DNA from: Silene noctiflora
Lineage: Eukaryota > Streptophyta > Magnoliopsida > Caryophyllales > Caryophyllaceae
DNA length: 38,743 bases
Assembly: GCA_009801015.1 (NCBI GenBank)
Contig: VHZZ01005193.1
Coordinates: 4,147-42,889, forward strand
Direction: 5' to 3'
Shown here: one piece after another, positions 1-10,510 of the stretch
How positions within the stretch are numbered: position 1 is the first letter of the stretch
How the letters are laid out: each line of letters opens with the position of its first letter
Program-made: the position numbers and the translations under genes
The notes under the pieces: generated by a model
What the model was told of the DNA's origin: nothing
The model's database searches: none
What the model saw: only the letters and a program-made list of their open reading frames with translations

Positions 1-76
1 TCGAGTGCCACACTTCCAGACTCTGACTTAAAATGACACAAACTTACTCGACAGAGTAAGGCCTACTCGGTCGAGT
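1..76. repeat. Edge of a palindromic ACTCG-RY-CGAGT array
   Basis: A half unit (TCGAGT) starts at base 1. A degenerate unit ACTCGACAGAGT lies at 46-57 and a clean unit ACTCGGTCGAGT at 65-76, 19 bp apart. The same 12-bp palindrome forms longer arrays at 2780-2967, 3876-4027 and 38148-38287. The array probably continues left of the window. Confidence 0.8.
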
Positions 77-715
77 CACCAAAGGCAGGGAAAACTGTAG
101 TATTACACTTTACTTATCCAATTTCATCCAAATACATGATGTCAAATGCCTTCACAAATTTTATGTAAGAATTTTGTTCATAATTGCTTTGAGAAAATTG
201 CATGGTAAAATACCCGGACTTTTATCTGCTCCAAGTAAGATTTGTTTTGACCGTTTTTAGCACCCAAGACATGTTTGTAGTAATATATGTCAATTTTCCC
301 TTCTCAACTTAAGTTTTAAAAGTGAGGAGTAATTGGGTATTGGTGATTAATCCACAAAAAATCTTGTTTTCTTTTCATGTCTATTTCATGCTAAAGTTTT
401 CATTTGACTAATTAATTAATCATGATGGATGTTCTAAAGCTTCACTATTTTGTCAAAATTTGAAGGTTACCAAATAATTGTGAATAATATGCTCATTTTC
501 ATGAAGTGAAAAGTTTGCCTAGAGGGAATTAAATGAGTGGAGAACATCTTTTTCATCAAATGGCGTCATTATTTCCGAGTAAACGAAATTTGCTACCCAA
601 GCTATATTCATTTCCTTCATAATGTTGTCAACTTAAAAGGGTCTCTTACTATTCCGAGCAATCAAATTCTTATGTCTTCCGTTCTATGTCTTGTGGTATT
701 TGTTTCTCTTGTAGC

Positions 716-2566
716 ATGGCACCAAAGAGCACCCGGACCGGCCGTGAGAGGAATACCCGACAACCATCACCGGAGCAACCGGTAGCCCCACCCGCTATCA
801 CCCTCCCGGACTACCCGGGGATTGATTTTGTAGATGATAACCAACGCGACAACTTTCTTGACTTAACCACTAAGAGGATGGCACCGACTAAGTGTGTGTC
901 GGTGGACACTTTAGAGGCTTTGGGCCTTGAGGAGGAGGTACATCACATTTTCTCGACTCTTGGGATGGAGGGTTTGTATACTCTTGAGGAGGTGAGTTCC
1001 CATAACCTTACTCTTGAGTTTTTGAGTGGTTTTAGTTGGGATGAGGATGTCGAGATTGTGAGCTACTTTAGGCTCAAAAACACTTCCTACAACCTACCCC
1101 TTAGTGACTTCGCCGACCGTTTGGGAGTGGCTAGGAGGGAGCCTGTTAAGCTTGACCGAGTGGGGAAAGACATGAAGACCTGGAAGTACTTTTCTCTCCT
1201 TACTAGCAAGATAAAGAAGGGGGTTAGTACCATGAAAGTGAGCGATGTGGAGCATCCGGTGCTCAAGATTTTTCTCCGTTCCTTGACCAACCTCTTATAC
1301 GGGAGGAGGGACCCTAGCAAGCTCAAATCTATGAAGGTTTTGATCCTTAGTTCTTACCTTAACCCCCGTTATGAGTCACCCTTTCTCTTTAATGTCGTGT
1401 CCTTAATTTGTGGAGCCTTTGTGAGGATGATTGAGTCGGATAAGTGCTCCTTAGATAGTGGGGCCTTAGTGACCCGATGAGTTAAGAGTTTGTTGGGGTA
1501 TGAGCCGGGAGAAATAGATAGGCCTATGTCCATGGGAGTGGTGTACTTCGACCTTGCTTGGATGGAATCCAAATCGTGGGTGTCAAAGGGAAGAGAGGCG
1601 GGTATTTACTTTTGGGGAGTCGATGGGCAATGGCACATAGCCCTTCCCGCCGAGCAAGACCTACCACCGAACACACCCCTAGAGAGTGTGAGACCACCCC
1701 GCCCTCCACCCCGTCGTTATGCTATCCCCGATGCCCTTACCTTTGACGTTGAGGATGAGACCATGGAGCAAGATACCTCTCCGCCCCTCCCTTTTATACC
1801 CCCTCCTTCGGGTAGACGGGCTTCCACATCATTCTACCGGCCTATGTCTATTCCTAGAGGCCCACCCAAACCCACACCGAGATCCCCACCTATGATGTGC
1901 CCGCCTTATACCAGAGACTTTGCCTATACTGGGGGATTTGTCCAACCCGAGCCCCACTATGATCCAATGGCCTACCTTATTCACCGAGTTAACACCGACT
2001 TGGTGTTGAGAGACATAACCAAGGCGTCTTACACCCAAGGGGTACGACCCGCTTACCGCCTTAGCTTTTGGACCAACCCGGGAGACGCGTCGGGTGTATT
2101 TAGTGCTTATGGTATCCAACCTTCGGATTGGGGCACCAACATTCGGTTTGATGAGGGACACTTGCGTGACCCGTGGATGGGTAACAAGGGGACTCAGTTT
2201 CCCACCACCTCCCAGGTAGGTGGTTTTGGGGAAAGACCTTCCAGGGCGGCAACGGAGGCCGCATATCAAGGAGAGGGAAGATTTGGAGATAGCGGCTTTG
2301 TGGGTAACATCTTTGAGCGGCATGATGATAAACTCCAAGAAGGTGTCTATGGTCAAGGTGATAGTGGGAATGTCCACTTTGGGAATGATATTGTGATACG
2401 GGAGAGCTCGAGGACCTACTCAGAGGGAAGTAGGAGGGAGGAGGTAGAGGAAAGGGAGGACGTGGGCGATCACTCCAAGGGCAAAGGAAAAGCGGCTAAG
2501 AAGAAAAAGGATTGGAAGCAATGGATGAATAGCCTTGCAAAGAAGATGAAGACTTCATCTTCCTAG
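716..2566 (+). pseudogene. Athila ORF1-like retrotransposon protein, interrupted by one in-frame stop
   Basis: The likely start is the ATG at 716 (MAPKSTRTGRER), although the frame is open from 686. It runs to 1477, meets TGA at 1478-1480, then continues in the same frame to 2566, about 616 codons in all. The first half (LTLEFLSGFSWDED, then SFADRLGV-like and HPVLKIFLRSLTNLLYGRR segments) resembles the Athila ORF-1 family found in plant Ty3/gypsy elements. Its function is not settled. The second half is proline-rich (about 1670-1900), then Gly/Ser-rich, and ends in a lysine-rich basic tail (KGKGKAAKKKKDWKQW) that could bind nucleic acid or direct nuclear entry. Only one lesion in some 1.85 kb suggests recent decay or stop readthrough. 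CGA to TGA deamination is one possible origin of the stop. The family call rests on motif resemblance only. Confidence 0.6.
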
Positions 2567-2779
2567 TGTATTATAGTTGGCCCGAATTTGGTGACATTTG
2601 TGTCGGTATGACACTTGGATATTTACCTTTCTTGTTTGTATCCGGCCATAAGGCCAACCTTTATCGACCTACTTTGTTTGATGGTGTGATAAGCACCATT
2701 GGAGACTTGTTTGTGTATGTTGGTAGCAATAGAAAAGTTTGGAGACCAATGCTCGACCATTACCCTTACTGCTCGTTTC

Positions 2780-2967
2780 ACTCGGTCGAGTGCCCCTTCT
2801 ACTCGACCGAGTGGGACTCTACTNGACCGAGTGCATGTTTCTACTCGGCCGAGTGACCTAACCAGTACTTGGGCTAGATTTGAACCAAGTGCCCACTCGA
2901 CCGAGTGGTTCACCTACTCGACCGAGTAGATCCAACTCGGCCGANTGTCCCGAGTACNCGACCGANT
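2780..2967. repeat. Palindromic ACTCG-RY-CGAGT array, internal copy, eight units
   Basis: Units start at 2780, 2801, 2821, 2843, 2895, 2916, 2935 and 2956. Spacings are 21, 20, 22, 52, 21, 19 and 21 bp. The core is ACTCGACCGAGT, ACTCGGTCGAGT or the perfect palindrome ACTCGGCCGAGT. All four ambiguous bases I saw in the window (2824, 2945, 2958, 2966) fall inside these units. Confidence 0.9.
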
Positions 2968-3752
2968 AGGCTGATTTTGACTTGTTTTGTGGAATTTTGA
3001 CCAACACCCGATGTTTTGACCTTGTTTCGCAGACGTACCAAGTTCCTAATAGTTGACCGACCCAAAAGACTTAACATGGTAGACCTCAATGAATTGTTTA
3101 CGTTTGATTCCATTCATTTGCTTCGTTGATGAGTGGCATTGTATACTATGTTAGAAATGTGGATGCATGAACGAGGATAGTAACGCTGCTAAGTGGAAAT
3201 GTGGTACAAGTAACGTCAAATTGGAACACTTGTGATTTCATATCGCAGATTCAATATGATCTATGCATAGCGTAACGGATATAATCGATATTTGGCATGG
3301 TGAATGTATACATGTAGAAGCTCATTAGCATTAATCTATAAGTGGATAATCTTGTAAGGCTCGCGATTATAGCGGCACAAGTTAATAGCGGAATGTGTGA
3401 CTAATAGAACCACATAAGAGAGTGACACCGTATAGCCAAGGGAACATAAGATTAACACTTTTGGCCCTTTAGGGGGAGTGTCTCAGTCGGATTAGTCGGT
3501 GAACTTCGGGGCGAAGTTCTAATTAGGGGGAGTGAACGTAATAATTAGGAAGTTGAAGAGAAACTTTGCACGATAGACGTAAGAAAGTAAGGGAGTGTAT
3601 TACCCAAAGGCATGAGGTAAAACTAAATAAGAGAAATGAGAACGGATATGGGTACGCGGGAGCGAGGAGTGAGGAGTGAGGACAATGAATGTTTTGGGAA
3701 TGAGAGTTAGAGGCGAACTTCGAGGACGGAGTTCTTTTTAAGGATGGAAGAT

Positions 3753-5377
3753 TGTAATACCCGAAAATTTTGGGATTCGTACGGAAGCCTTGGGATGCGT
3801 GAGAGTCATACGAGAGTAAGATTTGACCTTACATTAGACCAAGTGGAGCTTGGACTAGACATAGTGAAGTGTGGAAGTGGACCGAGTAAGCTATTAGTGG
3901 ACCGAGTAGGATATACTCGGCCGAGTAGATGGTCTATTCGCCCGAGTGGGGTTGACTCGGCCGAGTGAGTGGTTCACTCGACCGAGTAGGTGGCACTCGG
4001 CCGAGTGAACCAGTCACTCGACCGAGTGACACTGTCAGTACGCGATAATTAGCCAAATCGTCTCTAACCCTAATACATTTCTCATTCTTCCCCTTTCTCT
4101 CTAAACTCTCTTCCTTCTCTCTAAAATCATCTTAAACCCTATTTCTATGGAGTCTAAGCTTAGATTGAAGATTAGCACACCTCACTCACCATCCTTTCAC
4201 CTTGTAAGTAGATTTAAACACCGCTTTTAACCCTAACTTCTGGGGTTTTTTGTATATTTCGTTTATTGGTGACTTTAATTAGATTAGTGGGTAATTAATA
4301 AGTATTAATAAGGATTTTTAGTTAGTATGGTAGTATAGGGTGTATTATAATAGTTATTATATGGTTATTGTAGGATGAGATTATTTTATGAGGCGGAATC
4401 GAGTTGGATTTGTGTAGCTTGTTGAAGATGCTAAAAGGTAGGTTAATCCTACTCAGTTTTGATGTTATAATTAGTCTTGTGTGTGCATTTATTATTTATT
4501 TTCATGAAATGAGTTGTCTAGCATCCATATGGTAAGCATGGTTGATACGGAATCATGAATAAGTCGGGATTATTCTTCATATGGCATTGATGGTATTGGT
4601 TGAGTATTTAGTAGTTGAATTCATGAATATGTCATGGTATGTTGATAGATTATCAAATGAAAGGTTGGTAGACGGAATTGTATCATAATTGCATTTGTAT
4701 GAGTCGTAGTTTTATTGATGAAGGTTAATGTTGGCGGTGTGATGATTGTATTGGAGACGGGAGACGGTTGGGAGACCGCCTTCCGCTTGAGTTGCCTCTT
4801 GGAGCTTCCCACTCCAAGAGGGATGTGCACATTAATGTCTTGAGTTATGGAGGGACACGTGAGGTTGAGTCACGTCGTCTGGCAGGGGATCCGAGTCGCT
4901 CTCGGGCCCGGTACCACCGGTGTGTCTGGAGTACCTTTGTACGGGCTGCGGTCCTGGTTGTGGGTACGTCTGGGTGTGTCCCAGTACCGGTGTGGTGGAG
5001 TTGGAGATTGTGTCTCATACATTGAGTTGTTGTATTGCTTAGTTGCATTTCATTGGTCGTGTCTTATATGTTATATTATCGAAACTGACTGTTTGTGGTT
5101 ATGTGTAAATTGTCACCTATTTAAGGGGTGGTCTGTGTCGATCCATACGATATTTCCGATCATTGGGGAGCAGGTTAATTTCAGGTTGATATTGCATTTG
5201 GGATATGAGGCCGTGCTACGAGATGGAGTCGAGTTGTATTTATTATTTACGTCTTTTGTAATCACTAAACATTTATTATTAATAAAATGTTCTTTTAATT
5301 GGAGTTTTGAAACACTACATTGGGTAACCGGGTTGGTAATGCTTCGATTATCTTGGCCGGATAATCGGGGTGTTACA
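3753..5377 (+). mobile_element. 3' LTR (1625 bp) of a Ty3/gypsy-type element, inserted in a Copia element
   Basis: The LTR begins TGTAATACCC and ends GGGGTGTTACA, a terminal pair typical of plant gypsy LTRs. A polypurine tract lies directly upstream, and no primer-binding site follows the right end, so this is a 3' LTR and not a 5' one. Immediately right (5378) the sequence is Copia gag-pol on the other strand, so the element landed in that Copia. The first 275 bases hold a palindrome array, followed by a pyrimidine-rich CTCTCT stretch (about 4085-4130). The segment GATGTGCACATTAA near 4822-4835 is shared with the minus-strand LTR at 37026-38317, which supports a common lineage. The target-site duplication cannot be checked because the left end is outside the window. 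Confidence 0.85.
3876..4027. repeat. Palindromic array in LTR U3, eight units at about 20-bp period
   Basis: Unit starts are 3876, 3896, 3915, 3936, 3955, 3976, 3995 and 4016, so the spacings are 20, 19, 21, 19, 21, 19 and 21 bp. Five units are exact ACTCGRCCGAGT. The first two are AGTGGACCGAGT and the fourth is ATTCGCCCGAGT. Twelve-bp palindromes alternate with 7-9-bp variable spacers, so successive units sit about two helical turns apart on the same face of the DNA. Confidence 0.95.
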
Positions 5378-6821
5378 TCACCATTGTGAGACTTGGATGT
5401 GTCTTTGATATTGGTGGGGTAGTATATACCATTCACTGCCCTTCCTAAGACTTTATCCTCCTTACTAGAACATTCTTGTACACAACAATGTGTGTCATAG
5501 AAGGTTACATGACATTTATTGTCCCTAGCAAGTTTTTGAACAGAGAGAAGGTTTTGTGTAAAATTAGGAACATATAGAACGTTTTTCAATATCAATCCAT
5601 TCTCAAGGATGAGGTTGCCTCTGTGTGTCACAAAGTCCATATCTCCATTGGGAAGGTTGATTTTCAACCTCTTGCTTAAGCATTCAACATTAGACAGTAA
5701 GGATTCATGGGCTGTTTTGTGATCTGAAGATCCTGAATCTACTATCCACTCATGCCTAACTGTGTAAGAATTATAACAGCCAATCATACATGCATAGTTG
5801 CAATCAAACTCATCATCTATATCTCTTCCTCCCTTGGACCCACTGCTGTTAGGAACAACTTTAAGGAGGTTTTCGAATTGATGAGTTGCTGCTCCAATTG
5901 TTGAAGCTAGATCAGAGTCCTCATACTTAGCATTGGCTGCAGTTTTGAATTGTCCCCTTGTGTTCCCATAATTATTTTGGAACCTGGTGATGTTTTGATT
6001 GTATGGCCTACTATGCCCCTGATTGTTGGCATTCTGATTCTGATTCTGAAAGTTTCTATGTGGCCTGTAATTCATCTGACCATTTCTGACCACTTGTTGA
6101 TTTGTCCTTTTGTTCTTGGAGTGCCCCTTAGGATAAACCAGAATTTACTAGCACTGAGATGACTTGTGATTGCTTCTTCCACAATGCCTACACTTATCCT
6201 TAGGCTCAACAGTTTCGTCCCCTTTACTCAGAAGTACAGAAGCTTCAGGTGCCTTCTCTCCATTTATATTGCTAGTCTGTGCTTCTTCTTGTAGAAGTAA
6301 GGAGACAGCCATGTCAACATTTGGAAGAGGTCTCATCAGGAGAATATTGTTCCTTAGGCTGCATATTCTTTATCCAGACCATTTAGTAATTGAAAGAGCT
6401 TTCTTTCCTCTGCTCGCTTGTCAATTGCAGCAAAATAAGCCTTCATTTCAGCAATAATCTTTGTAATAGGTGGATAATGGTTCATGTTCTCCAATTCATC
6501 CCACTCAATTTGTAATTGAGTGTAGTATTCCTCAATTCCTCTCTTGTTTCGACTGATTTCATAGGTGTTCTTGTTCAGCTTGAACTTTATATCCCCATTC
6601 TCCACAATGTACCTCTTTTGAAGCATTTCCCAGATTTCTTTTGTTGTTGGTGTATACATTATCACCATTTTAATTCTCTCACTCACACTTTGCATTATCC
6701 ATGAGATAACCAAATGATTTGAAGCTTCCCAAGCCTCCTCCTTTTCTGCACTTCCCACTGGTTTAGTCACACTTCCTGTAACATACCCTAACTTTCTTTT
6801 TGCAGAAAGTGCTAGTTCCAT
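5378..6821 (-). pseudogene. Copia (Ty1) gag-protease remnant, truncated by LTR insertion
   Basis: Read on the minus strand from 6821. A gag core follows the ATG there (segments WEASNHLVISWIMQSV, EIWEMLQKRYI, YTQLQIEWDELE, LFQLLNGLDKEY) and stops at 6354. After a frame change, 6336-6148 holds a CCHC zinc knuckle (CRHCGRSNHKSSQC). After another break, 6093-5378 holds an N/Q-rich linker, the aspartic protease motif WIVDSGSSDH (Asp at about 5737-5739) and a GAG-pre-integrase segment (VLGRAVNGIYYP). The frame then runs into the LTR ending at 5377. Integrase and reverse transcriptase are absent here and would lie beyond the inserted element, left of the window. Stops and frameshifts between the blocks make it a dead copy. 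Confidence 0.85.
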
Positions 6822-7159
6822 TTGACGCTTCTACATGGGGTAATTCCTAGTACCAGTCAGTTCAGGGGGTAATTCTCACGGTTCTGGGTTCCCTCAGTGA
6901 GGTTATAGAACAGGAGGTAATTCAGGTTAATGGTGCTTAGTGTGACAGAGGATTTACCATCACCAGATTTATCACCAGACATGATAACAACAGTAATAAA
7001 GGAAAATACATAGAGAAGTCAAGAAGAAAGGAGGAACTTCAAGTGCAAACTTGATAAAGGTGACAACTTCAAACTAAAAACAAGAACACAAAAAATAGCA
7101 CTGAAAAGAGATGAAGACTCACGTAAAAAGGTAGTCATCCATGGTTATCAACAGCCCAA

Positions 7160-7372
7160 TGGCTTTGACACCATGATGATTTTCTCACATTGAGCAATGA
7201 TAACTAAAATTGAAGACTTAGATTTATTTCATAAAGAAGAGATCTTTGGAAAATTGTGTCAGTCCTTTTGCGGCTGCACAAGGTTTGTATTTTTGATTGA
7301 ATGTGAGTGATTACAATCTATTTTCAATGTTTGGAAAGTAACCCCAGCATTGACGAAGTGCAAACTTAAACA
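7160..7372 (-). mobile_element. Primer-binding site and possible 5' LTR of the minus-strand Copia
   Basis: On the minus strand, bases 7173-7160 read TGGTGTCAAAGCCA, close to the initiator-Met primer site TGGTATCAGAGCC. They lie upstream of the gag frame, as expected. The sequence beyond ends in CA at 7174-7175 (minus sense), as LTR ends do. A possible outer end reading TGTTTAAG lies at about 7372, which would make a short LTR of about 200 bp. The outer border is a guess. Confidence 0.45.
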
Positions 7373-7430
7373 TTAAGTATCACTATAAGTTATTGTATGT
7401 TATGTATCTAATATTTATTCACTAGTTACA

Positions 7431-7737
7431 TGTTAGATGTTATTAGGAGTAAATATTAGGAATTAGTATTTTATATTTGAAGACTCTTAATGTTGCTATA
7501 TAAGTTAAGACTGAATAAATAAAAGTCATTAATCATTATTAGATAATGCGAGTGTATACTTAATATCTCAAGTTAAGCATAGATTCAAATATTAGCTAGT
7601 AGTCAAGTATTTGAGATTGTATTATTGTTAGAATTTGAACAATGATACAAAGTTGGATTGTGGGTTAATCCAAAGACAATATATTTTGTGTTTTTGTATT
7701 TGAACTTTTTATATTATTGGTACCAAAAACTCCAACA
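7431..7737 (+). mobile_element. Copia-like LTR (about 307 bp) with adjacent degenerate primer site
   Basis: Starts TGTTAGATG and ends CTCCAACA. A TATA-like box (CTATATAA, about 7495) lies inside. Just after it, GTTATCAGAGATACG at about 7742-7756 resembles the Met-tRNA primer site. No second LTR copy and no clear gag follow. This could be a fragment of a 5' LTR end or a small TRIM-type element (TGTTAGAA also starts at 7626, only 112 bp from the end). Confidence 0.4.
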
Positions 7738-10474
7738 AGCGTTATCAGAGATACGACACGATGGAAAAAAGTTTTGGGTATTTTCAAATGGGGTTGTTAA
7801 GTGGTAAGAACAATTTCTCGTTGTTACAAAGCATTATCAAAGATATTCTAATACAATAAGGATTCATGCGACTCTTAATAATAGGAAGCCTAACGATGTT
7901 CATGCCATCAAATGGAAGGTGTATAATACCGAGTATTTGCACCTTCCAAAAAACACCTGATGATGATCGGACTACAATGTGTTTTGATAACTGTGCATAA
8001 TTTGGTTATACATGAGATGGTTTAATGCAATGCTCGAAAATGAAAAATAATGTCAAAAATGGCTTTATCTCTTCATTTGCATTGAAATAACATTAATTAG
8101 AATTAAAATCGACTCCGAGCCAAAATCTGAGTCCAAAATCCAAAACCCGAGTCGGAATTCAAAACATCCTCCAACGATGTTATCATAGTGTGGACATTAG
8201 GTGGTAATTATTTTGTAATCATGATAATATCTCAATCATATAGGTTGTTTATCTTTCACGTGAAAATCTTCAACCAAATATATACCTATAGATACCTCGT
8301 TTCTGCACCCTTCGCCAAACACCCAGTGATGATTGGACCGCATGTTCAATCTATGAAATGATGATATGACATTTCATTAATTCGTCGACAAATGGTTGCT
8401 CAAACAATCGTGTTAACCCTTTTGTTGTCATCTATGTGCCGATACAGTCGTTTTTACAGTAATTAGAGTGCATTTGGAATCCGGGTCAACAACCCTCTTC
8501 ATTTTCAGAAACTGTCTTCATTTTCTCAAAAACCATCTCAAATCTGAGTTGGGATATTCCTAGGAATCCTAAATAATATCTAAGTATTTTAAGATTTAGA
8601 AAATATCCTATTTTGACGGAATAAGGTAAACAAATCCTTTCCAAACTCTGAAAAACGCGTAAATCTTTGACGCTGAAGGAGACGCAGCTTCAGGAGAGGA
8701 CGCACAACCTGTTGCGCCTCTTCCTGGGCTTGATTCCTGCAGTATCCAAATCTTTCCGGATTTCTTTCCGTATTTTGATTCTTCCAAAACTCTCACTTCG
8801 TGATTAGTATAAATGGAGGCCTCCGCCTAGAACAGACGCAATAGCTGATGCACCTCTTCCAGAGGACGCGTCGTGTGTTGCCCTTGTTCTGGGCTGGTTT
8901 CTGCCTCTGAACTCGTCTCGTTTTGACGTAGCTTTTATAATCGGGTTATTAATCGACTATGGTACGTATTATTGCCCTAATCTGTTCTGTTTTATCTTTT
9001 AGTTTATTTTCTTTACTTTCTGTATTTCATTTCCTTTCGAGTATGTTTACGACGTAAACTTGTATATTCTCATTGTAATTTATTTCTTTTGTTATTTTTT
9101 ATTTCATTCATCCTATATGATTTAATTATTTCGCATTCATATGTAATTGATCTAAATTCTCGACTTCGACCCAATTGTATGCTAAAATTCTATGATGACC
9201 GACTTAATCTAATTCACATGTTAGGATTAAAACATTATTTGTTGCATTGCATGCATATAAACGAATAACATATCGAGTATAAGGCGTTCTGCAGCCCTAA
9301 CGACTCTTTTAGGGTGTCTGAAACCCTAAGATGCATTGACTTGCACCCTAATACACTAAATTAGTCTCAAAAGAGTGGTAAAAATAAATGGAACAATAGA
9401 TAGAAAAATGGAGCATGTAGTTTAAGAATTTAACGTTTAAGAAATTATTAAAAGTGGTAAAAAAATGGAACAAGAGGTAGAAAATGACGGAAAAATAATT
9501 TTTCTTTTTTCTAGAAGTAATTTCATGAAAAGCGATATACTATTAGTTTTAAAATTTTGTACACTATTCTTAGTGTTGAACTTATAAACTCAACTTGACA
9601 ATACAAATGATCATCCCATGAAGAATCCAAAACCGAGCACTCGACATAATCAAGCATATTGACTTTATATATCTTGACTTATTGGTCAACCGACCCAAAA
9701 CAGATGAGATCTGTTGTAGTTGTTGACCAAATTAACCCTACTCGTAAGTGACCAAACGTGAACGCGATTCGAATCGAATAAGCAATTTGACCCGATTAAA
9801 CCTGAACTTAACATGACATGACTCTCTTTAACCCGACAGGTAAGGCTGTAAGTGACCCAGGTGATCTGATTGCCACCACTAGTCTTAACCAAGTTAACGA
9901 TGTCGTTTTTTTAGAGAATTTATTATTATTTTTTAACATTTTTTTTTACAAGTTATCTTTTGATAAATATTACTCTGTAATCGTTACCTAGGATTTTTTT
10001 GTAGAAGTAAATATTTCATTTTGAGTCGGTTTTCGGGTTATATTCGCGTTATCTTTCGGATCAGGTCACCTTTTGAGTCAATTTTAAGTTATCATTCGAG
10101 TCAGGTCAGTACAAAAATATGGTCGACTCAAGTTACGGATCAATTCATGTCGAGTCAGGTTTGATTTTGGGTTCGATTCAGGTTGGCCTTAAACGGGTTA
10201 TATCGGGTTATGAGTTATCATCGGACTGATTCGAATTGCAACATTTCAGATCCTATTAATCTACGATAAGGCCATGTCAATCTATGCTAAATCTGAACCC
10301 AACCTGACAAGACTCGCCGGCTGTACTTGATAAAAGTGTAAAATGACCTTATTCTTACATTACGTGTCCAAATTCCGAATATTATAATCTCCCGACTTCC
10401 CTCCATTAAACTCCATGATCATCTTCCTCCTCTTTGACATTTTAATATCTTCGTTTTCTGTCTCATCTCCATCA
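7738..10474. other. Gene-free repeat-derived sequence left of BIG
   Basis: I find no supportable gene. Around 8690-8890 are degenerate repeats of a TTGCGCCTCTTCC-like phrase flanking a TATA-like box (GTATAAATGG, about 8808-8817), which looks like LTR promoter debris. Bases 9690-9860 and 10020-10230 carry degenerate GGGTC/GGGTT-rich satellite-like words similar to those at 34330-34530. The stretch 10370-10474 is presumably the BIG promoter and 5' UTR. Confidence 0.5.
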
Positions 10475-10492
10475 ATGGTGACCGATCTCTAA
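10475..10492 (+). other. Five-codon upstream ORF before BIG
   Basis: ATG at 10475 opens a five-codon frame (MVTDL) ending in TAA at 10490-10492, 18 bases before the BIG start codon. It matters only if transcription starts upstream of it. The main ATG has A at -3, so reinitiation or leaky scanning would still reach it. Confidence 0.5.
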
Positions 10493-10510
10493 ACTTCAAC
10501 ACCACCAACA

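Larger units (their letters stand above)
1..3752 (+). mobile_element. 3' internal region of an LTR retrotransposon ending in the LTR at 3753-5377
   Basis: This is the stretch upstream of the LTR on the same strand. It carries an Athila ORF1-like frame (716-2566) and two palindrome arrays. From 2968 to 3752 I see no gene. Just before the LTR comes an inverted-repeat motif GAACTTCG...CGGAGTTC (3715-3735) and then a purine-rich tract at about 3740-3752 (AAGGATGGAAGA), which fits the polypurine tract expected next to a 3' LTR. A near copy of the GAACTTCG motif lies at 3501-3520, followed by AATTAGGGGGAGTG, a second tract of the same type. No reverse transcriptase or integrase is visible, so pol either lies left of the window or is missing. 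Bases 77-715 hold no gene. Confidence 0.65.

Noticed and set aside
3876-4027. Regular palindromes with short spacers look like a CRISPR array.
   Set aside because: Spacers are only 7-9 bp, units are 12 bp, the setting is a plant LTR, and no cas genes are present.
4847-5389. 180-codon plus-strand frame inside the LTR.
   Set aside because: It lies wholly in LTR sequence, has no recognisable domain and fits no LTR coding role.
5113-6093. 326-codon minus-strand frame as one protein.
   Set aside because: Residues after about 240 are translated from the inserted LTR; only 5378-6093 is Copia.
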